Source: Bacteroidota bacterium (GTDB lineage: Bacteria; Bacteroidota; Bacteroidia; Bacteroidales; DTGW01). From it: a DNA stretch of 33,230 bases. The notes under the pieces are model-generated. The model was given only the letters and a program-made list of their open reading frames with translations. It searched no databases and was not told the origin of the DNA. Where the stretch lies: the NCBI GenBank assembly GCA_020049015.1, contig JAIFLP010000167.1, positions 1-33,230 on the forward strand. Direction: 5' to 3'. Shown here in pieces: positions 17,098-25,833 of this stretch (positions are counted from its first letter, which is position 1; each line of letters opens with the position of its first letter). A program made the position numbers and the translations under genes.

Positions 17098-19079
17098 TTG
17101 TTCTTGTTAATTAAATCATCTACTTCCATTTGATATAATTCCCAATGCGACATTTCTACATGCAACTGCTTTTCAAAATTGGAGTAGGTGTCAAAAATAC
17201 TATCTTTTCCTTCATATTTTTCCAGCAATTCAGGTTCGGCCATAATTTTTGATAAATGGGCTATTTTTTCTTCCAGCTGTTGTATTTTTTCTTCACTTTC
17301 CTTTACTTTATTTTGAGCTTTTCTAATAATTTTATCCCATTCTTTCTTATCGGCGTAGTTGTTTTTTTTGTCAACAATTTTAGTTTCGGCAATCACCACT
17401 TTGGCTTTTGTCTCTTGAATTGGGATAACTTTTTTATCCTCAATTATATTCAATTCGTTTAGATGACTTAGTTTCTTTTTTTCTAAAAATTCGTAAATAC
17501 CTCCTAAGAATTCTTTTGTTTTACCTTCTTTAAATTCATAAATTTTATTTACCAAACCATCGAGAAATTCACGGTCGTGACTAACTATTATTAACGTGCC
17601 TTCATAATTAATTAAAGATTGCTTTAGAATTTCTTTTGAACGCATATCAAGATGATTGGTTGGTTCATCAAGTACTAATAAATTATAAGGTTCTAATAAT
17701 AATTTAGCAATTGCCAATCTTGACCGCTCTCCTCCTGAAAGCACCTTCACTTTTTTTAGAACATCATCGCCCCTGAATAAAAAAGCTCCTAAAATGTCGC
17801 GTATTTTATTCCTTATTTCTCCTACAGCAACTCTATCAATGGTGTCAAATACAGTGCAATTCTCGTCCATTAATTCATCTTGATTTTGGGCAAAGTATCC
17901 AAGCTTAACATTATGACCGGGAGTTACTGTGCCTGTAGAATCAATTTCTTTAACAATTATTTTTGATAGGGTAGACTTTCCTTCGCCATTTTTTCCTACA
18001 AATGCTATTCTGTCGCCCGATTCAACTTTTAAGTCAATTCCATTCAGTACTATTTTTTCACCATATTTTTTTCCAACATTAAGTATGTCAAGTACGATTC
18101 TTCCTGATTTTACTGGAGTGGGAAATCTCATGTGAATTGAGCTGGTATCTTCTTCTTCTATTTCTATACGGTCAATTTTATCTAGTTGTTTTATTCTCGA
18201 TTGCACCTGTACCGCTTTAGATGCTTTATATCTAAATCTGTCAATAAAATCTTCAGTATCCTGAATCATTTTTTGTTGATTTCGAAAGGAAGATTCTTGC
18301 ACCTCTCTTCTTTCTTTACGAAGCACAACGTACTTGCTGTAGTTTGCTTTATAATCATAAATTTTACCCAAACTAATTTCAACCGTTCTATTGGTAACAT
18401 TATCTAAAAATGCTTTGTCGTGCGACACTAGAACAACGGCACCTTCATAATTTTTTAGGTAGTCTTCCAGCCATTGAATTGATTCAATATCTAGGTGATT
18501 AGTTGGTTCGTCTAATAAAAATACATCAGGTTTTTTTAACAATAGTTTAGCCAATTCAACCCGCATTCTCCATCCACCGCTAAATTCCTTTACATATCTA
18601 TTGAAGTCATGGCTTGTAAAACCCAAGCCTAATAATGTTTTTTCTACATTACCATGGATACTATGACCACCCATCAATTCAAATTGTTCAATGCAATCGT
18701 GGTGTTCTTCTATTAATTTTAAATAGGCTGATGATTCATAGTCAGTTCTTTCAGAAAGTGAAAATGACAGTTTTTCTATTTTTCGTTCCAAATCAAGAAT
18801 TTCAGAAAAGGCAACATAGGCTTCTTCAATGATGGTTTTGCTTGAGGTAATGGCTATTTGTTGAGGAAGGTACCCTACGGTAATATCAGGTGATTTGGAA
18901 ATGGTTCCTGAAGTGGGTTCTTGCAAACCTGAAATTATTTTTAACAAAGTAGACTTGCCCGCTCCATTTTTTCCAGTAAGCCCTATCCGGTCACGGGCAT
19001 TAACCATAAAGGAAACATCGTTAAATAAATTAAAACCACCAAATGAAACAGTTAATTGTCCTATAGAAATCATGTACAC
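17094..19079 (-). CDS. ABC-F family ATP-binding protein
   Basis: 661 aa; duplicated ATPase domains with Walker A GKNGAGKST/GKNGEGKST, signatures FSGGWRMRVELAKLLL and LSGGERSRLAIAKLLL, LLDEPTNHLD twice, no TM domain. Confidence 0.95.
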   Translation of the reverse strand: MYMISIGQLTVSFGGFNLFNDVSFMVNARDRIGLTGKNGAGKSTLLKIISGLQEPTSGTISKSPDITVGYLPQQIAITSSKTIIEEAYVAFSEILDLERKIEKLSFSLSERTDYESSAYLKLIEEHHDCIEQFELMGGHSIHGNVEKTLLGLGFTSHDFNRYVKEFSGGWRMRVELAKLLLKKPDVFLLDEPTNHLDIESIQWLEDYLKNYEGAVVLVSHDKAFLDNVTNRTVEISLGKIYDYKANYSKYVVLRKERREVQESSFRNQQKMIQDTEDFIDRFRYKASKAVQVQSRIKQLDKIDRIEIEEEDTSSIHMRFPTPVKSGRIVLDILNVGKKYGEKIVLNGIDLKVESGDRIAFVGKNGEGKSTLSKIIVKEIDSTGTVTPGHNVKLGYFAQNQDELMDENCTVFDTIDRVAVGEIRNKIRDILGAFLFRGDDVLKKVKVLSGGERSRLAIAKLLLEPYNLLVLDEPTNHLDMRSKEILKQSLINYEGTLIIVSHDREFLDGLVNKIYEFKEGKTKEFLGGIYEFLEKKKLSHLNELNIIEDKKVIPIQETKAKVVIAETKIVDKKNNYADKKEWDKIIRKAQNKVKESEEKIQQLEEKIAHLSKIMAEPELLEKYEGKDSIFDTYSNFEKQLHVEMSHWELYQMEVDDLINKNK

Positions 19080-19092
19080 TTATTTTGAGCCG

Positions 19093-19100
19093 CAAATATA
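19093..19100 (-). promoter_or_regulatory. -7 box (TATATTTG on the - strand) for the ABC-F/GWxTD/rlmB operon
   Basis: + strand CAAATATA, 14 nt upstream of the ABC-F start. Confidence 0.5.
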
Positions 19101-19153
19101 CAAATACTTGTTTTAACATGTCTTATATTTGTAGCTAGTGTTTAAATTTTTAT

Positions 19154-19161
19154 TACATTTG
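19154..19161 (+). promoter_or_regulatory. -7 box TACATTTG for rlmD (second candidate TATATTTG at 19124-19131)
   Basis: Exact TAnnTTTG, 11 nt upstream of the TTG start codon. Confidence 0.45.
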
Positions 19162-19172
19162 TCAGCAAAAAC

Positions 19173-20579
19173 TTGAGCAGAAAGAATAAAGATTTACCGG
19201 TTATTGAGAATCTTGAAGTATTGGATTTGGCATTAGAGGGCAATGCTATTGCCCGTTTTGAGAATCAAATAGTTTTTATCCCAATGGCAATACCTGGGGA
19301 TATAGTTACCGTTAAAGTAATTAGGAAAAAGAAAAACTATTTAGAAGCTAAAATCATTGAAGTTACTACTAAATCGCCTTTGCGTCAAGATCCTTGGTGT
19401 AAGCATTTCGGCATTTGTGGTGGTTGCAAATGGCAACACCTGCCCTATGAGGAGCAGCTTAAATGGAAGCAAAAGCATGTTTTAGATAATATGGAAAGAA
19501 TTGGAAAGGTAAGCCCTTCTGACGTTTTTCCTATTATGGCTTCACCCGAGATTCAATACTATAGGAATAAACTGGAATTTACATTTTCTCATAAGCGATG
19601 GTTAGAATTGATTGATTTGAAATCGGGGGTAGAAGCTTTTCCTGGCGCAGGCTTTCATATTCCTGGAATGTTTGACAAAGTTCTGGATATAGATGAATGT
19701 TATCATCAGCCCGAGCCATCTAATAAAATCAGAAACCATCTGAAACATATTGCAAAACAAAACAATATTCCCTTTTATAATATCCGTGAAAAGAGTGGAT
19801 TTCTGCGAACGTTAATCATACGTAATTCCAATCTTAATCACTGGATGGTAATTCTTGTTATTGCTTTTGAAGATGAAAATTGGCGAAAGCTTTTATTGAA
19901 TTCTCTTGTAGAAGCTTTTCCTGAAATAAGTTCATTGTATTATGTTATCAATTCAAAAGGAAACGATACCATTCATGATTTGGATATGTTCCTTTACAAA
20001 GGTGACGAAGTAATTTATGAGCAAATGGGCGACATTAAATTTAAAATAGGACCCAAATCATTTTTTCAAACCAATAGCAAACAAGCTCATCGCTTATATC
20101 AAAGGGTTTTAGAAATGGCTTCATTAAAGAAAAATGAAATTGTATACGATTTATATACAGGAACCGGCACTATAGCCCTATTTGTTGCATCTCAGGTAAA
20201 AAAAGTAATTGGGGTTGAATATGTTAAAGAAGCAATTGACGATGCTATTGCTAATGCAGATTATAATCAAATTGAAAATGTAGTATTTTTTGCTGGTGAT
20301 ATGAAGGACGTATTGAACGATGCTTTTATTGTAAAAAACGGACAACCTGATGTTATCATCTTAGATCCGCCTAGGGCTGGGGTTCATTCTGATGTTTTGG
20401 AAGTTATAAAACGAGCTGCGCCCAACAGAATTGTATATGTAAGTTGTAATTCTGCTACTCAGGCCAGAGATTTAGCTGTATTATGCGAATTATATCGTTT
20501 AGAAAGCATACAGGCTGTTGATATGTTCCCGCATACCCACCATATCGAGAATATAGCTTTACTGTGTAAAAATTCTTGA
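19173..20579 (+). CDS. rlmD: 23S rRNA (uracil-C5)-methyltransferase, RlmD/TrmA family
   Basis: 468 aa; TRAM-like N-terminus, Cys cluster CKHFGICGGCKWQHL, K-FFQTN, DLYTGTGTIALF, DPPRAGVH, YVSCN. TTG start. Confidence 0.92.
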   Translation: MSRKNKDLPVIENLEVLDLALEGNAIARFENQIVFIPMAIPGDIVTVKVIRKKKNYLEAKIIEVTTKSPLRQDPWCKHFGICGGCKWQHLPYEEQLKWKQKHVLDNMERIGKVSPSDVFPIMASPEIQYYRNKLEFTFSHKRWLELIDLKSGVEAFPGAGFHIPGMFDKVLDIDECYHQPEPSNKIRNHLKHIAKQNNIPFYNIREKSGFLRTLIIRNSNLNHWMVILVIAFEDENWRKLLLNSLVEAFPEISSLYYVINSKGNDTIHDLDMFLYKGDEVIYEQMGDIKFKIGPKSFFQTNSKQAHRLYQRVLEMASLKKNEIVYDLYTGTGTIALFVASQVKKVIGVEYVKEAIDDAIANADYNQIENVVFFAGDMKDVLNDAFIVKNGQPDVIILDPPRAGVHSDVLEVIKRAAPNRIVYVSCNSATQARDLAVLCELYRLESIQAVDMFPHTHHIENIALLCKNS

Positions 20580-20607
20580 AGTATTAGGGACTTATCTCGA
20601 AAAGTTG

Positions 20608-20615
20608 TATATTTG
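20608..20615 (+). promoter_or_regulatory. -7 box TATATTTG for the giant T9SS protein gene
   Basis: Exact TAnnTTTG 84 nt upstream of the ATG. Confidence 0.5.
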
Positions 20616-20699
20616 AATGAAGATATTTTAGAGTAAATAATTACCCAATTATTTAACCAAAATTACCAGAGAATTGTTAATGATTGAAATTTTAGAACT

Positions 20700-23600
20700 A
20701 TGAGAAAACTTTTTATATTTTGTATCTCTTTAATAACAGTTTCCTTATTTGGACAAAACGTATACTTAAATGAAGATTTTGAAGTATTAATTGATGGTAA
20801 ACCATTTGGCTGGACGCAAGAATATGTCAGTGGAACGGTTCAGTGGCGTTATCAAAACGGTGGTTTTTCTACTAGTTCCGATGTTACAACAAGAAATCCT
20901 TATCCTGCTAAAAGTGGTGGTCGCAATGCCTTGTTCCAGTTTCAGGGATTTAACAGGACTACAAAATTGATTAGTCCCCGACTTCCTCTTCGATATGCAA
21001 CCAAGCCGGTTTTAAAATTTTATCATGCTCAAGATGAATGGATCGCTCCCAATAATGATATGTTAATTGTATACTATAAAACTTCGGCAAAAGGAGCTTG
21101 GATTAAATTACAGGAATATAATACTAAAACCCCTGATTGGGTAATGCGAGAAATAGACCTTTCAAATACTACGCTTTCTGATAATTATTATATTGCATTT
21201 GAAGGAATTGCTAATTTTGGTTGGGGCGTTTGTATTGATAGTGTGGTAATAGCTGATACAGAAATTAAACAGAAAGAATTGAAAGGCATAAATGTTACAA
21301 TGGCTTCTACTAATCCTTTAGCGCAGGGTGCGGTAAATATGCCAGTTATTAAAATAGAGTTAAACGTTGCAGGAAATGATGGCAGTTTGAAATTGAATTC
21401 TCTTGATGTTAATTATACCGGAACTTTTGGAGCAGTTAAGGATAATGGAATGAAATTATTTCAAAAGAATGATACTCTATTTGGTGTTTCAAATCAATTG
21501 GGCGTAGGGCAAACGATTGTTAACAACAGTGTTTCGTTTAATAACCTGAATTTTGAAATCCCTTCAGGGAATTCTACACTATGGGTTACGGTTGATGTTC
21601 GTTCACAAGCACCCCAAGGTGGAATTATTGATGCGGAGATACCTGCTTCGGCCTTAAAAACAACAAATGGTAATTTTCCCGCTAGTAATGCTTCTCCTAG
21701 TGGGTATCGATCAATATTGAGTACCATTTTCTTCGATGATTTTGAATTAGAAAAAGGCTGGAGTATTACAGGCGAATTCCAAATTGATACTCCCAAAGTA
21801 TTTACTTTGCCCGATATGTTGGGTTATCCTAATCCTTCTCAATCTTATAGCGGGGGTAAAAATTTAGGTGTTGATCTCACAGGATTAGGCTCTCTACCTG
21901 GTTTTTACGAAAAAAATCTTGCTGATAAAGCTTATAAGGCTGTTTCACCCGCGTTTAGCTGCCGTTATTTTAAAAATACATCCTTGAATTTCCAAGAGTA
22001 TCTTAATATGGATGCTTCTGATAGTGCATATATTGAGTATTCTATCGATAATGGCGTAAGCTGGAAACAAATGTGGAAATATCCTGGTTTGAGTACCAGT
22101 ATATCTAATACATGGAAGCCGATTAGCTATGATACAAAGACTTTTTTAGATAGACAAAATTCAGTTCGTTTCCGTTTATCTTTTGGAAAAACAGATGATA
22201 CCTGGGAACTTTCTGGTTGGCATATTGATGATGTTTTCTTTACTGGAGATTATATCCCTCATGATATTGCTGTAACTGAGATTTTGGGGCCTTTTTCTGA
22301 TTGTAGTAAATCCAATTCAGAAAATGTTACAGTGCGCATTAAGAATACAGGTCCAAATAATGTTAATTCTCTTGTTCCTTTGGCGTATTCATTTGATAAA
22401 GGAAAGTTTTATTTTACCGATACAGTGAATATGAATCTTGCTCCTGACAGTTCAATGATTTATACATTTTCCCGCAAGATGGATTTAACTAAGCCAGGAT
22501 TTTATTATTTTGTAATTAAATCATCTTATGCGTTAGACTCTTATTTACCGAATGATACAATGTCATTTACCGTATTCAGTATTCCTTCTTATACATTGCC
22601 TCATTCCGATAATTTTGAAGGTAAATCTTTCTGGAAAACCGGAGGTACATCATCAAGTTGGAAATTAGATATACCGCAATCACAGTTTATAAATAATCCT
22701 CCTTCACCAGTTAAAGCTTGGAAAACATTTAGATCATTGGAAAATGAGGATTCTTATGTTGAAAGTCCCTGTTTCGATTTTACTGGTGTTGAAAAGCCGG
22801 TTATTGAATTCAACTATAATGTGCATACTGACAGTTTGGTTAATGGTGCCAGTCTTTTTTATTCAACCGATAATGGAGCTAATTATGTTCAGGTTCCAAA
22901 GCACTCTTACAGCTATTTGTGGAATTGGTATCATGGAAATGTACAAGGCTTAGGTTCCATACCGGGTTTTAGTGGTTATCAGGGAAAATGGATTACCGCC
23001 CGTCAGTTTCTGCCCGAATCACTTTCTGGTAAAAACGGAGTGAAGTTTAGATTTCGATTTTTTACTACCCGCGAAGATTATGGAGATGGTTTTGCTTTTG
23101 ACGATTTTAAAGTTATGGATGCCCCGCATGATTTAGGTGTTACTCAGATCGATCTTAATGATGCTTGCGTGAGTGGCATTGATAGTTTGGTCTCTTTTAC
23201 TATTAAAAACTTTGGAATTAGATCTCTATCCCCTTTAAAAGATACTATTGTTGCGGGGATTATTGTAAATGGAGCGCCTGCGGTGATCGATTCTTTTGTG
23301 TTAACTAATTATGTAGCACCTAATGCATCACTAAATCTCAAGTTTAAAAAACCTGTTTACATCAATTCCGAAGGTACTTATCAGGTAAAATTATTTACTA
23401 AAAATGAAGATAATTCACTGTTTTATAGCAGTCTATCTAATGATACTATGAGTGTTACTTTTTCTGTTTATGCAACTCCTTCTTCTGGATTACCTGATAC
23501 CATTGCAACACGCCGTCCTGATACTGTAATTCTTACTCCGACTTTTAATCCGAATTTTAATTATACTTGGCAAGACAATAGCAATAGCTCAGAGTTTTAT

Positions 23601-25364
23601 GTATATTATCCAGGAAAATACTATGTTGATATTGTTGATGGATTAACTGCCTGTTCCACTTCTGATACCGTTATCATTAAATTGTTGTTCAATGATATTA
23701 AATTAGATAGTATCATTCAACCCATAACATCATGTAATCCTTTATCTTCAAATGATGTGAAACTGATGGTACGAAATGTTGGAAATGATAGAATTCTGGC
23801 TGGAGATATTATTAATTTTTACTATGAATTTGATGGCAATCCTTCTGTTTATAATGCTTTTCAGTTAACGAATGACATGCTTCCTCAGGATACTATTCTT
23901 TTTACATTTGAAGAAAAAGTAGACCTACCCGATGAAAGAATTTATAATATTAGTGCTTATGTTTCATTAGATGGAGATACTGCCTATGGCAATGATACCA
24001 TTCATAAGCAGGTTCAAATATTTCCTGCAGCCAACATCACCTTAGGTGCAGATACCATTTCTTTTGCAGGTTCTTTTTATACTATGGATGCGGGTGATGG
24101 TTATAAAACGTATAAATGGATAGATGTTCTGCAAAAAGATACCATTATAGGATCTAGATTTTATGATGCTAAAAATTATGGCTATCATAAAGTTATTGTA
24201 ACTGATAATAATGATTGTCCGGCTACCGATTCAGCTTTGTTAAAACTTATTATTTACGATTTAGGACCAAAAACCTTGTTAACTCCTGTATCATCCTGCG
24301 TTATTGGAAAAGATAAAAAGATAAGTTTTAGTTTTGCTAATTTAGGTACCGATACTATTGAAATAGGAGAAACAATAAATGTTGGTTATCAATTGGATGG
24401 TAATGCTTGGGTGGAATCGGTGGTTAGTCTCACTAAAAAATTCTTACCTAAGGATACTATTATTCAAACATTTACCCCAAATGAGAATTTTTCAGAACTG
24501 AGGGCTTACAATTTATCTTATTACGCCCATATTGATGACGATATTAGGCCATCTAATGATACCGTAGACGTAACTATAAATGCGTTTGGTTATCCGGTGG
24601 TTGATTTGTGTAAAGGCGCTTGTTTAACAGGGAATCTTTTAAGGGTAAATGCACTTGAGAAAGTTTTTGATGCCGGTGCTGGTGATAGGTATAAGTATAA
24701 ATGGAATGATAATTCAACCCAGCAAACACTTACTGCGGTTAAATCTGGAGCTTATTCGGTTACAGTTACGGATAGTCTTTCAAAATGTTCTGCAACAGCC
24801 AATGTTAATTTGTTGTTGGTTATTATTGATGGCGCTATCACCAATGTGAGCATGAAGAATTTAGATTGTTCTGCAAACTTGGAAACCATTGAAGTTGAAT
24901 TTACCAATAAGGGAACTACCAACTTGATTAAAGATAAGGACACTTTGATTTTTGGATACAATGCCAATCAATACCCTGCTGTAGAAGATATAGTAATTGT
25001 GCCCATACAATTAGGCCCCAACGGAAAACTCGTTCACAAATTTAATGGAATTGATCAAAGAATGCTGTTTGGAACAGAGAACGAAATTACTTATTATGTT
25101 AAACTTACTGGTGATATGCGATTGTCAAATAATGATACTCTATTTGTTGCCGATATATTTGAATCGCCCGAACCTTTTAATCTAGCCGAAGGATATAGTG
25201 AGAATAAGGATGTAATATCTGGAGCACCTATTTTGTTAGATGCTGGTGATGGTTTTCAATATTTATGGCAAGATAGCACAACCAACCGTACTATGTTGGT
25301 AGATGAGAGTGGTAAGTATTATGTGCGTAAAACCAGTCCAAATGGATGTTTCCGATCTCCCTAA
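20700..25364 (+). CDS. Large secreted multidomain protein (MAM/choice-of-anchor-like plus CARDB-like repeats), T9SS cargo separated from its sorting domain by a frame change
   Basis: 1554 aa; signal peptide MRKLFIFCISLITVSLFGQ; three MAM-like modules; five CARDB-like modules; ORF ends just before an out-of-frame T9SS CTD. Confidence 0.85.
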   Translation: MRKLFIFCISLITVSLFGQNVYLNEDFEVLIDGKPFGWTQEYVSGTVQWRYQNGGFSTSSDVTTRNPYPAKSGGRNALFQFQGFNRTTKLISPRLPLRYATKPVLKFYHAQDEWIAPNNDMLIVYYKTSAKGAWIKLQEYNTKTPDWVMREIDLSNTTLSDNYYIAFEGIANFGWGVCIDSVVIADTEIKQKELKGINVTMASTNPLAQGAVNMPVIKIELNVAGNDGSLKLNSLDVNYTGTFGAVKDNGMKLFQKNDTLFGVSNQLGVGQTIVNNSVSFNNLNFEIPSGNSTLWVTVDVRSQAPQGGIIDAEIPASALKTTNGNFPASNASPSGYRSILSTIFFDDFELEKGWSITGEFQIDTPKVFTLPDMLGYPNPSQSYSGGKNLGVDLTGLGSLPGFYEKNLADKAYKAVSPAFSCRYFKNTSLNFQEYLNMDASDSAYIEYSIDNGVSWKQMWKYPGLSTSISNTWKPISYDTKTFLDRQNSVRFRLSFGKTDDTWELSGWHIDDVFFTGDYIPHDIAVTEILGPFSDCSKSNSENVTVRIKNTGPNNVNSLVPLAYSFDKGKFYFTDTVNMNLAPDSSMIYTFSRKMDLTKPGFYYFVIKSSYALDSYLPNDTMSFTVFSIPSYTLPHSDNFEGKSFWKTGGTSSSWKLDIPQSQFINNPPSPVKAWKTFRSLENEDSYVESPCFDFTGVEKPVIEFNYNVHTDSLVNGASLFYSTDNGANYVQVPKHSYSYLWNWYHGNVQGLGSIPGFSGYQGKWITARQFLPESLSGKNGVKFRFRFFTTREDYGDGFAFDDFKVMDAPHDLGVTQIDLNDACVSGIDSLVSFTIKNFGIRSLSPLKDTIVAGIIVNGAPAVIDSFVLTNYVAPNASLNLKFKKPVYINSEGTYQVKLFTKNEDNSLFYSSLSNDTMSVTFSVYATPSSGLPDTIATRRPDTVILTPTFNPNFNYTWQDNSNSSEFYVYYPGKYYVDIVDGLTACSTSDTVIIKLLFNDIKLDSIIQPITSCNPLSSNDVKLMVRNVGNDRILAGDIINFYYEFDGNPSVYNAFQLTNDMLPQDTILFTFEEKVDLPDERIYNISAYVSLDGDTAYGNDTIHKQVQIFPAANITLGADTISFAGSFYTMDAGDGYKTYKWIDVLQKDTIIGSRFYDAKNYGYHKVIVTDNNDCPATDSALLKLIIYDLGPKTLLTPVSSCVIGKDKKISFSFANLGTDTIEIGETINVGYQLDGNAWVESVVSLTKKFLPKDTIIQTFTPNENFSELRAYNLSYYAHIDDDIRPSNDTVDVTINAFGYPVVDLCKGACLTGNLLRVNALEKVFDAGAGDRYKYKWNDNSTQQTLTAVKSGAYSVTVTDSLSKCSATANVNLLLVIIDGAITNVSMKNLDCSANLETIEVEFTNKGTTNLIKDKDTLIFGYNANQYPAVEDIVIVPIQLGPNGKLVHKFNGIDQRMLFGTENEITYYVKLTGDMRLSNNDTLFVADIFESPEPFNLAEGYSENKDVISGAPILLDAGDGFQYLWQDSTTNRTMLVDESGKYYVRKTSPNGCFRSP

Positions 25365-25632
25365 GAATCTGGCATTATCAGAGGGAAGCTTAAGTATCTA
25401 TCCTAATCCTGCGCAAGAGTATGTTGTTATAGAGTATAGCAATACTGCCAGAGAACAGTTAGTTTTACAATTATTCGGTATGGATGGAAAAGTTATGTTG
25501 AACAAAGTAATAGACAAAGATGCTTTGGAATATAGAGATGTTATTGATCTATCTGCATATAATAAAGGGGTTTATTATGTTAGGGTATACAATCAGCAGA
25601 TTATCAAAACAGGAAAATTATGGATTCAATAA
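25363..25632 (+). pseudogene. T9SS type A C-terminal sorting domain in +1 frame relative to the preceding ORF
   Basis: 'SLSIYPNPAQEYVVIEYSN...LQLFGMDGKVMLNKV...IDLSAYNKGVYYVRVYNQQIIKTGKLWIQ' is a typical Por secretion tail; frame 1 versus frame 0 for the 20700 ORF. Confidence 0.85.
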
Positions 25633-25648
25633 ATAAATAGTTTAAAAA

Positions 25649-25680
25649 TTTGCATAATCCAATGAAAGGTTTTAGTTTTG
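25649..25680 (+). promoter_or_regulatory. Promoter for the aromatic operon: TTTG (25649-25652) N20 TAGTTTTG (25673-25680)
   Basis: Exact match to the Bacteroidetes TTTG/TAnnTTTG promoter; about 16 nt upstream of the leader ORF. Confidence 0.65.
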
Positions 25681-25695
25681 CATAAAATTAAATGA

Positions 25696-25764
25696 ATGAA
25701 AATTGCACTTACATATTTTGGTTTTTATTTTTTCTTTTACTTTCTGCGAAAAAATCGGGGCTGA
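25696..25764 (+). CDS. Phe/Tyr-rich attenuation leader peptide MKIALTYFGFYFFFYFLRKNRG
   Basis: 22 codons + TGA; residues 7-16 (YFGFYFFFYF) are 9/10 aromatic; sits between promoter and terminator directly upstream of pheA. Confidence 0.8.
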   Translation: MKIALTYFGFYFFFYFLRKNRG

Positions 25765-25818
25765 AATAGTATTGCTTAAAATATGAGAGTCCCGATATAA
25801 AGTCGGGACTTTTTTTTT
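25754..25818 (+). promoter_or_regulatory. Transcription attenuator (antiterminator/terminator pair) of the aromatic operon
   Basis: ATCGGGGCT (25754-25762) can pair with AGTCCCGAT (25788-25796), 9 bp with one G-U; exclusive with AGTCCCGA:TCGGGACT followed by T9. Confidence 0.75.
25788..25818 (+). terminator. Intrinsic terminator upstream of pheA (attenuator terminator)
   Basis: AGTCCCGA-TATAAAG-TCGGGACT perfect 8-bp stem, 7-nt loop, run of 9 T. Confidence 0.88.
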
Positions 25819-25833
25819 AATAATAATCTCTAT

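Noticed and set aside
25692-25769. Alternative overlapping leader ORF MNENCTYIFWFLFFLLLSAKKSGLK
   Set aside because: Overlaps in another frame from an ATG 4 nt upstream. Also aromatic-rich because of the T-rich DNA, but the 25696 frame has a far denser Phe/Tyr run and its stop codon sits exactly at the antiterminator arm.
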